Positions 46,452-59,650 of a DNA stretch of 64,000 bases are shown in pieces. Under the pieces are notes generated by a model. The model was given only the letters and a program-made list of their open reading frames with translations. It ran no database searches and was not told where the DNA came from. This stretch comes from Tillus elongatus (Eukaryota; Arthropoda; Insecta; Coleoptera; Cleridae): NCBI GenBank assembly GCA_964006375.1, contig OZ023268.1:85307858-85371857 (forward strand). Direction: 5' to 3'. The translations under genes and the position numbers were made by a program. The stretch's first letter is position 1, and the number at the start of each line of letters is the position of its first letter.

Positions 46452-46510
46452 AGTCTGGACGCAGTCAATTGTGGTAGCCAATTTTCATTAAAATCTTTTA
46501 GGTTTTCAAT
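46452..46510 (+). repeat. Module C fragment
   Basis: CTGGACGCAGTCAATTGTGG and TAGCCAATTTTCATTAAAAT. Confidence 0.6.
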
Positions 46511-46791
46511 AAAAACAAAAGTTGGCCATGGAAATCTAGTAGGTCTACATCAATTCTAAGCTATCCGTTTGATAGCTCGTAACCAGTTATAGAAAGTCAC
46601 CAATTCTAGCGACATTCGATTTGCTAATAAAAATTAAAAAAAAAATATGCAATTTTTTAATTTGCTCAGGGTATTTCAGTTAACTATAAAAATATGCAGA
46701 AATCGTTTTAAGATAATAAATAAGCATAAAATTGCGCAAGTTTTGTGTAATGTAACCAACTCTGTATATCGCGTAGTTTGGCAAATCCCAA

Positions 46792-46794
<3 letters not shown>

Positions 46795-46867
<73 letters not shown>
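46795..46867. repeat. (TA)n tract
   Basis: About 36 TA units. Confidence 0.97.
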
Positions 46868-46871
<4 letters not shown>

Positions 46872-47271
46872 CAGTGTAGAGTTATAGAATAAAATTCATA
46901 ATTCGCAGAGAAACTTTTTTTTATGAAAAACGTTCCTCGGACTCGTCAACAATTTGTATAGTTTCACACCTTGTAGCATTTGTTTGTAATTTTCTTCCCC
47001 ACCTCTTGTTGCTTTTTTTCAAATAGCAACATCCTTTATTTTTCCACGGAAATTCAAAGAGCATTTTTATCTGTTTGGTGATACCAAAAATTTGGGTCCA
47101 AAACTCATAGACCGCTACACAGTTTGTAAATTTAATGCCAATAAAACTCCGTTTATTCTGAAATTCACAATTATACAAAAAAAAAACATGTTTTCTTCTT
47201 AAACATTTAAACTGAGCATGTCTTGAACATTTAAATGTTCACATTTTCTCGCTAACAGTGAATTAATTTTA

Positions 47272-47850
47272 TGCAAAACTCGTCTATGACTCTATATAAA
47301 CCTCCGGTGTGACGTTTCTAATTTTCCTGGTTATTCTTTCTTTTAAATCGTTCAAATCCAAAGGTTGTGTTTTGTACACTCTGTTTTTCAAATGTCCCCA
47401 CAAGAATAAGTCCAGAGGTGTAAGATCTGATGAGCTCGCAGGCCATTATATGAAACCCCGTCTTGCTATCGACTTTTGTGGAAAGGTTTCATTTAAATAC
47501 TCCATTACAGGAAGAGCATAGTGGGATGATGCACATTCTTGTTGCAGCCATATCCTTTCATTTGGACGATTGCGATCAAGTGCATTGGAAAATAACTCTA
47601 CCAAGGCTGGAATGACTTGGTCCCTTAGCATTTCCAAATACCTTTCTCCGTTAAGGTTTTCAATGAAAATAGGTGATGATCCTAACAATACCAGCCCAAA
47701 CGTTGACTTTCTCAGGACGCTAGGTGTAGCTTTCTCACATCCAATGGGGATTGTCCTCTGCCCAGTATCTGCTGTTTTGCCCATTTACCTACCTCGCCAT
47801 TTAAAACAAATGTTGCTTCATCATAAAAAATGATTTCTGCGGAAGAAATA
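47272..47850 (-). pseudogene. Mariner-like transposase, C-terminal two thirds
   Basis: From 47850 the minus strand reads EIIFYDEATFVLNGEVGKWA (first Asp), then through shifts ENLNGERYLEMLRDQVIPAL, IWLQQECASSHYALPVMEYL and FPQKSIARRGFI, a TAA, WPASSSDLTPLDLFLWGHLK and DLNDLKERITRKIRNVTPEV. The second catalytic residue is Glu (QQE) where relatives have QQD; the third (PLD) is kept. Counting the stop, 41 positions lie between them, the spacing of the other copies in this window. The N-terminal DNA-binding region is missing. Inactive. Confidence 0.8.
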
Positions 47851-48150
47851 ATAATCTTATTTAGCATATCAAACATCTGCTCGCAAAATTATAATCTTCC
47901 ATCCTAATCACCGTCAATCAGTCCTTGTAATGACCTATACCATTTTCATGTACCTCCTAATGATGTCGCATATGTTGGATTTTCTTGAAAAGCCAAAAAG
48001 ATCAAGTTTCACGTTATCATTAACATAAACGGACTCTCTGCACAGTGGTTTAACGTATCCAACTTCGGGAAACCGTCCATAAGTTTTAGGTGCAGGTCCC
48101 TGAGAAAGGGGTGGTAGCTCGGGGGTGCCTTGTATTGAAAATAATAACAG
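47851..48150. other. Noncoding
   Basis: No supported feature. Confidence 0.4.
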
Positions 48151-48153
48151 AAT

Positions 48154-48960
48154 TTGCTTGGGATCGACATTTGGATATGGATACCTAAGAATCCACAAAT
48201 TATGACAGATATTGAACATAAGTACTGTACGAGATATAAGGAAAGGGTAACATTTAAAGTCGCAAAGGCTGACAAAACTCTGGGGCAGAGATGTGCTAGC
48301 TTTATAGCTCCTAGGTTATATGGTCATTTGTCTCATGATATCAGGTCATTGGTTTTGAGCAGATTTAAGGTCAAGTTGAAAAGATGGCTAGTTAAATATC
48401 CAAGGCTCAAATTACATGAGTTAATTAGTCTGAAAGTATACTGGCAAAGAACAGTGGATGAAGATAGAAGAAAAGTATGTAAATGGAGATATGATCATTT
48501 TGGTGCGACTTTAATTGTTTTTCTACGATCCTGAGAATATAGATTGTGAACTTGGTGGATGTGTATGTGTGAAAGGTGAAGAGAGAAAGAGAGAGAGAGA
48601 GAGAAAAGGATGAGGGGGAAAATGGAAATGAGAGAAGGAAATAGAGAAGAGAGGGAGAAAGGTTTGAGGAGTAGATGGAAAGAGAGTTTATTTTGGTGTG
48701 CATGTGTGGTTTCTGGAAATGAAGTTTTCGGTTTAAATGTGATGTATTAACATTTTTTGTGCGGCTTTTATTCGGCTGCGAAGCGGATTAATAGGAGAGT
48801 AAATATGTTGGTGGAAAAAGGGTTGGGATCCCACGTACAGGTGATGGTACCTCTGTGGGAGTGATTTTCTATTTATGATGGGTTATATTATTTGACTAAG
48901 TTATATTGTTGTACTTTGTAAAGCGATTTATTGATAAATAAATTTATTATTAGTATTATT
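48154..48960 (+). pseudogene. LINE 3' end: reverse-transcriptase C-terminus and tail
   Basis: The frame to 48534 reads YCTRYKERVTFKVAKADKTL, APRLYGHLSHDIRSLVLSRF and KVKLKRWLVKYPRLKLHEL, the generic LINE C-terminal pattern (Y.TR, AP.LY..L...I, FK..LK.WL). About 400 bases of 3' UTR follow, with a GA-rich stretch at 48584-48605, ending in an ATAAATTTATTATTAG-type tail near 48960. The catalytic domains are absent, so the copy is 5' truncated. Clade uncertain (RTE or CR1 relatives). Confidence 0.62.
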
Positions 48961-49479
48961 TATCTCCGTAACCAATCATTAATATTTCAATTGGAAGGGT
49001 TTCAGTTAAATAACGCATATTTTTTAATTTAAGGCGCAATAGATTTTGACACCTAACAATTGTGTTAACAAAATTTAATCTCACTAACGTGCACATCTAA
49101 CACCTGACTGAATAAAGGCGAAATACTCAAAAAATATTTTCGAACCTGCAAGAACTGATAAACATAAGTGAAGAGGATAACGGGTTTCAGATAAACAAAT
49201 TAACTGGTTCTGCATGTCTTGTTTTTTGATAGGAGATAACAGAATCAAAATTTGTAATTACTTTAACACCCACTTAATCCTATTATATAAAATTCAAACA
49301 AAAATGCAAGTTTCGTGTATAAGTCAAATCATAATGCGGGAAACCTGATTCTGCAGATGAAAATGTAACAAATCCATTTTTTGTTGATTTCTAATTAAGA
49401 CCCAATATTATTCTTGCGACAGGTCGCATGCAAAAATAGTGCTGCAAATTGAATCATAACTTCCACATAGCTGCGATAA
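48961..49479. other. Noncoding
   Basis: No supported feature. Confidence 0.4.
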
Positions 49480-49925
49480 TTTATTCTCTTCAGAAAGACA
49501 TTCTCATGGAATGAATTTAGGGTCCATGACTTGGCCACAAAGAAAATATTGGTATTCCTGTAACCGAAAGTTTTGAAACGTTATATTACTCGAGTTTCAT
49601 TGATAAAATGTCAATTTTCACCAAATCACCCCTTATTTATTCACTGCCCCCTGAAGCCATCTTACTAAAAAACAATTCGAAGCGTTTTTTTGTCGGGTGC
49701 TAACTGGATAGCAAATTTGAAGATGATATTTCAATTTCGAAAGTTATTGCGCATATTAACAGACAGACGTACATGCCGACAGACCGACAGACAAAAAAAA
49801 TCCTTCCAGAATCAGGTTTTCTATATGTTTTGAGACATTTTTTCGCCGTTTTAGCAAAAAAATATTCGAAATTTTTGTCAACAATATTCCATCCCCACAC
49901 ATTCAACCCTTAATTTAATTTAAGC
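49480..49925 (-). repeat. Repeat Y
   Basis: Reverse copy of the tandem unit at 53715-54560: TTGAAACGTTATATTACTCG, CACCAAATCACCCCTTATTT, GCGCATATTAACAGACAGAC and a GACAGACC run. Confidence 0.8.
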
Positions 49926-50079
49926 ACAGAATACCAGAAGTTTGATAAAATTAAAAGTTTTCTAATAAATAAACCCTAAAATATTATCTCACTCAAGTTT
50001 TAACGAATAAATGTAAATTTTCACCAAATCACCCCCCATTTATACCCTACACCCTACACCCGATATAAAACGTCAAAAT

Positions 50080-50537
50080 TGGCAACATTTAGGCGAAGAA
50101 CTTGAATCTAATACGGGCCATGGAAATAAAATGTCTCAAGAAGAATGTTTTACAAACCCTGAAGTCTTAGTTTGAACCGTCATTGTCCTTCATTTTACTC
50201 AAATGTTTCCAGAAAATTCATTTCAAATAGACCCTCCTCTGATGCTTGGCAGTAGTCTTAGCTATAGAGTTTATCGTTTAATGGTATATTATAACTTTTG
50301 TCGAATTTTCGTAAAAAATCAATAAAGCTCAATATATCCATTATTCTACAAGATATGAAAAAAAATATGTATACATTAATTATAGGGTGTCTTGAGCTAC
50401 ACCTTAAAAAAAATTCTACAATCACAGGCTGTCCCATAAGTCGTTGGTGATACAAATAATTTTTCTTTGTCGAAAAAGCCTTATGTTTTTGCACTTTCCA
50501 TTGAAATATAATGCATGTTTGTAAGTAAAGAACTTCT
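50080..50537 (+). repeat. Module X
   Basis: AACGTCAAAATTGGCAACAT, GAACCGTCATTGTCC and CAGGCTGTCCCATAAGTCG, ending at the start of a module C copy; the X-to-C order of the composite family. Confidence 0.75.
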
Positions 50538-50840
50538 GGACGCAGCAAGTGCGTTATGGTAGCGAATTTTGATTAAAGGCTTCATATTTGAAAAGCTCAA
50601 TTTGCTATTAACCTATAAGGTTGACCAAGTAACGGATTTTTTCGGTTACACTTTAAGTTTACTTAAATTTTTGTACATTTTCAAACAATAAAGTTATTTT
50701 GATGAAACATAGCACATTGTTTTTACTATATATGTTATACTGGTAGTCAAATTTGATGCCTGCTTTCTGAAAAAAAACACATATTTGATATTAAAAACAT
50801 TTTAAAGAAAATTCACTATCATAACGCACTTGCTGCGTCC
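50538..50840. mobile_element. Module C, complete copy
   Basis: Ends GGACGCAGCAAGTGCGTTAT and GCACTTGCTGCGTCC; 303 bp. Both ends extend outward as TCT and AGA. Confidence 0.82.
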
Positions 50841-50869
50841 AGAAATTTTTATATATGTTTTGATACTTT

Positions 50870-50955
50870 TTACGACCTTTAAGCGAACAAAAATATTTGA
50901 AATTGTTGTCGCCAATGCGATACTTCCACACGATGTGACGATGTGGAAGTCATTA
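50870..50955 (-). repeat. Repeat Y fragment
   Basis: GACCTTTAAGCGAACAAAAA and GTCGCCAATGCGATACTTCC, matching reversed 53695-53760, plus a short CACATCGTCA/TGACGATGTG-type palindrome. Confidence 0.55.
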
Positions 50956-51168
50956 GTCATTATCGTGGATAATCTAATAACTGTGAATTTCAGAATAAAC
51001 GATTTATGTTCTATAGTTAGTCATTAAATTTCCACCCTGTGTAGAGGTCTTTGACTTTTAAACCAAATTTTTGGTACCATCATAAAAAATTATAGGGTTT
51101 GTTGTGTGAAACAAAAAAAATTTGTTGACGTGTCTTATTGTTTTTTATAAAAAACATTTCTCTTCGAA

Positions 51169-51169
<1 letters not shown>

Positions 51170-51256
<87 letters not shown>
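51170..51256. repeat. (TA)n tract
   Basis: About 43 TA units. Confidence 0.97.
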
Positions 51257-51261
<5 letters not shown>

Positions 51262-51879
51262 GTTGTGTTTTAGTTTTTTCAACATTGAGAACAAGCTTTG
51301 TACATATTAGCCTACATTAGCCTACTTTAATAAGTGTTTTCTTTATCATAGTTGCCACTGAATTCGCGTCAAGTATTGTCAGAATCGATAAAAATAATAA
51401 CTGTAACTAATTTTGTATGGTTATAATCAATTTAGATATCGAACCTTGTTATGTATGATAAACGTGACCCAAATAACATTTTTATTAAAAAGATTACGTG
51501 TCCAAATGGAAAATGCTGATAACAATGAAACGGTAAGAGGTCCGTTATTTTTACTATTGTTATAAAAAGCATATCAGCGAGTGGTAAGATGTCGATAAAT
51601 ATTGTCCTTCATGTTTTATGACACAGATAGTTTAATAAGACGCGACAATACATGGGTTTTGATGTTTGTTTATTTACAAAATGAATACATAAATTAGGAC
51701 ATTAGAATAATAGATATCGCTGTTTGAGTCTACTTTTTTTATGTTTCAGTTTGATAACAATTATCTATTATTATTTACAAAATATCGAACACAGGATCTT
51801 GTTGTCAAAAGTAATATACTATGAATTTAACAATTTGGCACTCCAATTACGAAAGTCGTTTCTTATTAACAGATATCAT

Positions 51880-52446
51880 CGGATATTACATAACAACTTG
51901 TCTTCTTCGCTTAACATTTCTTATTGCGTGCCTTAGGTTGGTGTGCTTGGACCTTTGTCTTTTCTCATATATACTTCTGATATTCTTTAGGTCACAAATA
52001 ATTGCAACGTTCCGGCATGTGTTGACGACACAGTTATGTATACATTTTCTAGTAAGGAATTCAAATTTAGCACAACCACTAATTAACCGTGATGTTGATA
52101 TTGTGGAGTCTATTTCGAAACAACATAATTTAAAACTTAACACTTCTAAATCTTGTGAAATGTTTTTTGGTGCGAAAACTAAGATTTAAATGCTGAAAGG
52201 TGAAATGGTTATTGCTACTGGTAGGTCTCCTGTTGCGTTTGCAGATTCTTTTAAAAACATAGGAGTGATTTTAGTTTCTAATCTTAGGCTTGGGGATAAC
52301 ATCGTTAAATTGTTACAGAAGTCGTTTATGTCTCTAAAACTGATTTATGCTAATAAATATTCTCCAAATCGCATTATCCGCAAAAACAGTTGTGAGTGCG
52401 CAGAACTGTCTAATTTTAATTACTGTGCCTTTTTTGGCTCTGTTTA
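51880..52446 (+). pseudogene. LINE reverse-transcriptase fragment
   Basis: Plus-strand text: GVLGPLSFLIYTSDIL, then VPACVDDTVMYTFSSKEFK, where VDD stands at the place of the catalytic YADD, then DIVESISKQHNLKLNTSKSC and EMFFGAKTK, a stop at 52187-52189, and FADSFKNIGVILVSNLRLGD and KLLQKSFMSLKLIYANKYSP. The order (GP..F.IYT.DI, DDT, HNLKLN..KS, KN.GV) is that of Jockey or I-type polymerases. Frame changes split it. It stands upstream of an endonuclease piece on the same strand, the reverse of normal order, so two insertions or a rearrangement are present. Confidence 0.7.
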
Positions 52447-52579
52447 GATGATACAAATAAGATAACGATACATATTTCTTTAAATAATTGTTGTAGTTTG
52501 GTTCATGACCGCGAAGATGGCCACATATACGGAAAAATATCGCAACTATGACGGCTCAAAATGAGGGATAGACGGGCTA

Positions 52580-53180
52580 TTCAACATCCGAGGATTTAAC
52601 GCTAGTTTGAATGCTGTTCATCACCACCTTAAAGACAAACAACCCCATTTCCTAGTACTAACTGAAACCCAAATTTCAACCTCCGCATTGTCGCCCAATA
52701 CTCTATACTCAAGGTAAGAGTTTCGTGAGACTCCCCGGTACGAAGGTGGTGTTTCCATATATAGCGGAAGTGACTTTTCAGTTCAAAGACAGAAGTCTCT
52801 AGATCAATTCCAAATCAAAACTCTGGTTCAATACACCTTGTCGAAAAGCAGTAATGACTAAAAATTGTGCCCAATCTGGCGCAACAACCAAGGCAGCGAA
52901 ACTCACGCCGGCTTTGTAACAGCAGGAAACAGGTGCAAACAGACAATCAATCAAGGCAAAAATCACTTTCACCAAGCAATAAGGGACAAAGGAACATCTC
53001 TCGTCTGAACAATATTCAACGTTTCTGTTCCATAGCAAAAATTATAGGTAGAAATTTGACCATCAGCCCATTTCATCACCTGGCTTCAAATGACGTGTAT
53101 TTGCTTTCAAATCCAACCTTGATTCGCAGGGAAAGAATTCACCAATTATTCCAGCGCTGTCATTTAAGTCAACAATGAAA
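52580..53180 (+). pseudogene. LINE endonuclease and linker fragment (Jockey-type)
   Basis: From 52580 it reads FNIRGFNASLNAVHHHLKDK, FLVLTETQISTSAL (the acidic Glu of the endonuclease), a stop, then YEGGVSIYSGSDFSVQRQKS. Further on, in another frame, come RFCSIAKIIGRNLTISPFHH and LASNDVYLLSNPTLI, the linker before the polymerase. The middle endonuclease motifs (GD.N, SDH) are not readable. The same linker type is at 39620-39823. Endonucleases of this kind nick the target; this one is dead. Confidence 0.7.
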
Positions 53181-53439
53181 GAAACATTTTTCAGACATCT
53201 ACACCCGTATTCGTTTTAGATTCTTTATCTGGAACTTGCAAATTTTTACGTTTCAAAACGCGGCTTTGACATTTTAAGAAGAAAAACAATAAAATTTTTA
53301 AAATATTTTGTCTCCTACTTTTTAAACTTTTTGCGCCAAGAAAACTTAACCTTTGTGTGTAATATTCAATTCATTTTGTTAACCACACAAAATATTTTGT
53401 TCTTATGCGTGCCTCTGATCACCAGTGGCACCGAATGTT

Positions 53440-53705
53440 TTTTTCTTTAAATCTCTATAAGTTTTTTTCTTTTAACATGGAGATGTAAATTTTGGTGTAG
53501 CGTAAGCTAAGTAGAAACTTGTGTACCAAATTTGGTTGTCATGGATTTGTTATTTACGGATATACAAAAATTTCCCAAAAGAAAACCCAAGATTTCCCGG
53601 AAAAACTGCTCCAATTTTCCTGACTAACAAACTTATCCAAGCTGCTTGCAAAAGAAAAGTAAGTACCATATTTCATCAGAATCGGCCTATTATTACTTCC
53701 ACATC
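53440..53705 (-). repeat. Module A (reverse)
   Basis: TGTACCAAATTTGGTTGTC, CCTGACTAACAAACTTATCC and ATCAGAATCGGCCTATTATT. It joins repeat Y on its right. Confidence 0.7.
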
Positions 53706-53714
53706 GTCATAACG

Positions 53715-54560
53715 AGTGGAAGTATCGCATCGGCGACAAAAATTTCAAAAAAATTGTTCGATTAAACGTCATAAAAAATATCAAAACATATAGAAAACAT
53801 GGTCTGTCGGTCTGTATTTCTATCGGTCTGTATTTCTGTCTGTTTATATTTACGATAACTTTAGAATGAATTGAGATATCTTCTTCAAATTTGGTATCCA
53901 GTTAGCACTCGTCAACTCAACTCGGATTGTTTTTGGGTAAAATCGCTTTAAGGAGTAGTGGATGAATGGGGGTGATTCCGTGAAAATTGACATATTTTCT
54001 CAAACTCAAGTAATATAACGTTTTAGGGTTTATTTATTAGAAACATTTTAATTTCTTCAAACATCTGGAATTCTGTGCTGAAATTAAATTAGGAGTTGTG
54101 TGTGGAGGTGGAATATTGTTGACAAAAATGTCTAATTTTTTTTGCCAAAACGGCACAAAAAGTCTCAACACATATAGAAAACCTGATTCTGGAACGAACT
54201 TTTTTTTCTCTGTCGGTCTGTCAGCCTGTCAGCATGTACGTCTGTCTGTTAATAGGCGCAATAACTTTCGAACGAATTGAGATATCATCTTCAAATTTGG
54301 TATCCAATTATCACCTGACAAAGTAATGCTTCGAATTGTTTTTGGGTAAGTTCGCTTCAAGGAGTAGGGGATAAATAAGGGGTGATTTGGTGAAAATTGT
54401 CATTTTCCAATAAAACTCAAGCAATATAACGTTTCAAAAGTTTATGGGTACAGGAACACAAATATTTTGTTTGTGGTCAAGTCATGGGCCCTAAATTTAT
54501 TTGATGAGAATGTCTTTCTGAAGAAAATAAATTATCACAGTTTTGTGGCAGTTGTGATTC
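53715..54560 (+). repeat. Repeat Y, two tandem units
   Basis: 53715-54090 and 54095-54560 are direct homologous units. Each holds CATATAGAAAACCTGATTCT-type sequence, a CTGTCGGTCTGT run, AACTTT.GAATGAATTGAGATATC, and GGGTGATT.GGTGAAAATTG. The second unit is closer to the reversed copies at 49480 and 56150. Confidence 0.82.
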
Positions 54561-54589
54561 AATTTGCAGCACTATTTTTTGAGTTATCG

Positions 54590-54740
<151 letters not shown>

Positions 54741-55006
54741 TAAATAATAATAATAATGTCCCAAAGATTACTTTATCACTCCTAGATTATATTTAGAAAC
54801 TAACTGTTCGACGTATAGAAGATCAACGTATCACTTCGATTGAGCATAGGAAAAGGGTTGAAAATATCTGCCTCTTCTATCGATATTACTATCGACATTG
54901 CTCTTTAGAAATTGCTTCGTTAGTGCCTTCGTTAGTTATTTTGTGTGAAATAAATAACATTTTAACATGACCTATTCTCTTGACGACTATTTTTATGCTT
55001 CTTATA
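54741..55006. other. Noncoding
   Basis: No supported feature. Confidence 0.4.
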
Positions 55007-55700
55007 CAGGGTGTCTAGAAATAATGAGCAAAAATTCAATGGGTATGCTACAACTTCCTATAGCATTTTTTTTACTCAAAAATAAGTGACAGGGTCTCAA
55101 GCAATTTTTGTCGACTTTTTGTTTAGAACTTTTTTTGTTGTAAATATATTCTCTTCAAATTTGGCCCACTTGTATATAATACAATTTCTTTATTTATCTT
55201 GCAAATTAGATGGAGTCTAAAGGCCGAAACTGCCCTTCACCAACTTCTATTGACTAATAATTTTTTGCTTAAATTTTTTTCACAAATCTAACAATACACG
55301 ATTAAAGAAAATCATAAAATCTTCAAAAAAGGTCCGCTTGTTGCGTCACGGTAAAACTAACAGTTCTTGAGAAAACCGTTCTTAAAGATTTGCTGGTATT
55401 GATTGAATGCGAAATCACCTATTTCATTTTCAATATTAATGGATTGTGCTTTGAAAATATTCTTGGCAAACAAGATCATGTTTCATCCGTTTTGACAGAT
55501 AATAGTTTGTTGTGATTTTACTTGCGAAATAGTCCACGTGAATTATAAAATACGATAAATAAATAATATTAATAGTAATTTATGGGGCCCTGTAACTCCG
55601 TTATTTTTGAGTTTTCAAAAAAATGTTTAGACACTTGTGGCACTAATATTTCGAGTAGCATAACTCTCTGGTTGTTTACTCATCATTTTCGGACACTCTG
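55007..55700. mobile_element. MITE-like element with about 125-bp imperfect inverted arms
   Basis: The left end CAGGGTGTCTAGAAATAATG and the right end, read inward, CAGAGTGTCCGAAAATGATG are inverted relatives, and similarity continues for over 100 bp (ACTCAAAAATAA and ACAGGG at matching places). TA precedes the left end. No transposase. Ends fit Tc1/mariner elements. Confidence 0.68.
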
Positions 55701-56034
55701 TGTACTATGCATGTCTGTTATGTATATTGCAGGCGATTGAGTAGAGTGACTCTTGAGCTAGACTCCGCCATTTGTTGTATTTTTTATGTGCTTTCTTCTA
55801 TCTTTTTTTTTTGAATAGCAAATAGAATTTCAAATTTGTGGGCTAAGATATTCGAAAAAATATATATACTATTAATAAATAAATGCACTTTAACATTGTT
55901 ATTATAATATACGGATTAAAAAAAATTGGATATAAAATTCTGATGTATAAAAATGATGCCTCAAACCAATGACTCTATATTATTATAATCTTGGAGCTTC
56001 CAAACTTCCTCAATCGGGAGCATTTCCTTCACTT
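55701..56034. other. Noncoding
   Basis: No supported feature. Confidence 0.4.
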
Positions 56035-56130
56035 TAATGTGCCCAACGTGCCCAACATCGCATGGTACACGGGACCGATGGATAAACCCTCTACGAATGG
56101 CGGAACGTGCAGATATTCAACTTGCTCATA
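56035..56130 (-). repeat. Partial SINE, same family as 45644-45999
   Basis: GTGCCCAACATCGCATGG, CTACGAATGGCGGAACGTGC and TTCAACTTGCTCA match the body of the complete SINE; the tRNA-like head and tail are missing. Confidence 0.75.
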
Positions 56131-56149
56131 ATGATAATCATAACTTACA

Positions 56150-56660
56150 CATAGCTGTGATTATTTATTTTCTTCAGAAAGACATTCTCATAGAATTAAT
56201 TTAGGGCCCATAACTTGACTACAAAAAATATTTGCATTCCTGTACCCATAAACTTTCGAAACGTTATATTACTCGAGTTTTATCGAAACAGTGTCAATTT
56301 TCACCAAATCACCCCTTATTTATCCCCAACCCCCTGAACTGATATTACCCAAACACAATTCGAAGCTTTCCTTTGTTGTGTGTCAACTGGATACCATATT
56401 CAAAGATGATATCTTAACTCGTTCGAAAGTTATTAACAGAGAGACGTACATGCTGACATACTGTCAGACGGACAGACCGATAGAAAATAAAATCGTTCCG
56501 GAATCAGGTTTTCTATGTGTGTTGAGACATTTTGTGCCGTTTTAGCAAAACAAAATTTCGACATTTTTATCAACAATGTTCCACCCCCATACATTCAACC
56601 CCTAATTTAATTTCAGCACAGAATACCAGATGTTTGATGAAATTAAAAGTTTTCTAATAA
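56150..56660 (-). repeat. Repeat Y
   Basis: Reverse copy: TTTCGAAACGTTATATTACT, CACCAAATCACCCCTTATTT, GACAGACCGATAG and TTCCGGAATCAGGTTTTCTA. Closest to 49480-49925. Confidence 0.8.
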
Positions 56661-56664
56661 ATAA

Positions 56665-56828
<164 letters not shown>

Positions 56829-56957
56829 GTATGTGGTGACACCTGTCGGCTCACCCTTACTCTGACAGTGTCACTCATTTAGAATTATACTGCCTTTTAT
56901 ATCTTTTCCTTTTATTCTTTCTTGTTCTTAGTATGCAATTTTGTTTTTAAAGTTATG

Positions 56958-57010
<53 letters not shown>
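56958..57010. repeat. (TA)n tract
   Basis: About 26 TA units. Confidence 0.97.
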
Positions 57011-57013
<3 letters not shown>

Positions 57014-57655
57014 TTATTACCTTGTAATAAAATTAATAATAATAATTCTCTTGTTTACTTGCCGATATGCTACGGTGTTCAATTTTGAAGGCTGTAACCT
57101 GATTACTTTTATCATCTTCAGAAACTGCAATCAGATTAGTTTCAGGTGCTAGGAGGTGATACATATCGGTGAGCTTTATCATTTACATGTAATTTTTAGC
57201 ACATTTAACTAACTTGGTATCTTTTATAATTTTTGAGATGTCCATAGTACCGGCACTAAAAATTCCCTACCCTCTATAAAATGCTGGACTCTGATATTTG
57301 ATGGCCTACAATTTTTTCTTCACTCGTTTGAATTAATTTTTTTAATGATTTAATGTCTTTCTAAAAGTTATTCAATTTTAATTACAATAATTGTTAAATA
57401 TATTTATTTATAGCTTTACGGTACAATCAGTAACTTATGCTTTCAATGACCTAGCTCAACAGACCATAAAAGTTCTTGCACTTCACTTTGAATGAGTCAT
57501 TAATTGTTTATCCTTTTCCTTGCGAAATCCTGCTTCAGTTCAAACCGTAAAATCCCTGGCATTGTTAATATGACTCATAATTTTTTGCATTAATTTCATT
57601 GAAGCTAGACTAAGAACTTTACAGATAGTTTTGCTGCATTATTTTAGATTATACA
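57011..57655. other. Noncoding
   Basis: No supported feature. Confidence 0.4.
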
Positions 57656-57960
57656 GGGTCCATCAAAAAGGATTAACTAGTTTATTATATGAATAAAAAT
57701 TTATTGGCGAAAGTTACAAATAAATGGAAAACAATTTATTAAAGGATATGAGTAGGATATTCATTTATAAAATATTATATGGCCCAAGTGTCGTCCGTCG
57801 TATTCAATACACACTTCAGTCGATTGTATACGGCTCCAATAAGTAATTTTTGCAGAATCGCTCGAATTTCTGCTTCAATGTTTCTTTCAAGTTTATTAAT
57901 TATTATTCTCGGTCCTGTAGTATGAACTTTGCACTTCAAGTTAAAAAAAAATTCAAGTAG
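57656..57960 (-). pseudogene. Mariner-like transposase C-terminal fragment with element end
   Basis: CAGGGTCCATCAAAAAGGAT at 57656 is a plausible Tc1/mariner end preceded by TA. On the minus strand the text KLERNIEAEIRAILQKLLIG and AVYNRLKCVLNTTDDTWAI resembles the C-terminal tail of mariner transposases (helix, then A...R...C). No catalytic motif is left. A module C fragment cuts it at 57960. Confidence 0.55.
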
Positions 57961-57967
57961 GAAAATT

Positions 57968-58120
57968 CTGACCGCAGCGAGTGCGTTATAATAACAAATT
58001 TTCATAAAAATGTTTTTAATGACAATTACTTATGTTGTTTTTTAATCAGACATCAAATTCGCTAGATAGTGCAACCTTTATAATAGAACCATGTACAATA
58101 TGGCCTTCTCTGATACCCAG
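57968..58120 (+). repeat. Partial module C
   Basis: CTGACCGCAGCGAGTGCGTT and AACAAATTTTCATAAAAAT. Confidence 0.65.
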
Positions 58121-58154
58121 TGGCACACCAAACTTTCCTTCTTTAAATGTTTAT

Positions 58155-59176
<1,022 letters not shown>

Positions 59177-59179
59177 CAG

Positions 59180-59476
59180 AGTTTTTATTTCTTTCAACGC
59201 AGATATTAGAATTTTGTTATGTATTAAGTATTAATCTCGGAGATACAAATATATGTTTTTCTTTTAACCCATATATCAGAATTTTGGTATGTGGGATACG
59301 TTTTATAGTACAATCTTACGTAACAAATCTAATTGCCATAGCTTTTCCGAAACAAAGTGGTCCGATTTTCCTGGCTAACGAACTTGCTAAGCCAATTACA
59401 AGAGGAAGGTACCTACGATATCAGCCAATTATTTGTTAAGTTACGTACGTTACACACGTACACGCACTTGCATGTG

Positions 59477-59478
<2 letters not shown>
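59180..59478 (-). repeat. Diverged module A
   Basis: GTGGTCCGATTTTCCTGGC and TAACGAACTTGCTAAGCC match reversed A; it leads into a TA tract. Confidence 0.55.
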
Positions 59479-59573
<95 letters not shown>

Positions 59574-59650
59574 TTATACAAATTGAAAAGGACCTCTGAT
59601 GTGGGATCTAGAGGGCCTAACTTGCGCTCATTTGAAAACATTTTTGGCTG
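59479..59650. repeat. (TA)n tract and module B start
   Basis: TA to 59572, then ACAAATTGAAAAGGACC and AACTTGCGCTCATTTGAAAA; the B hairpin is lost. Confidence 0.8.
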
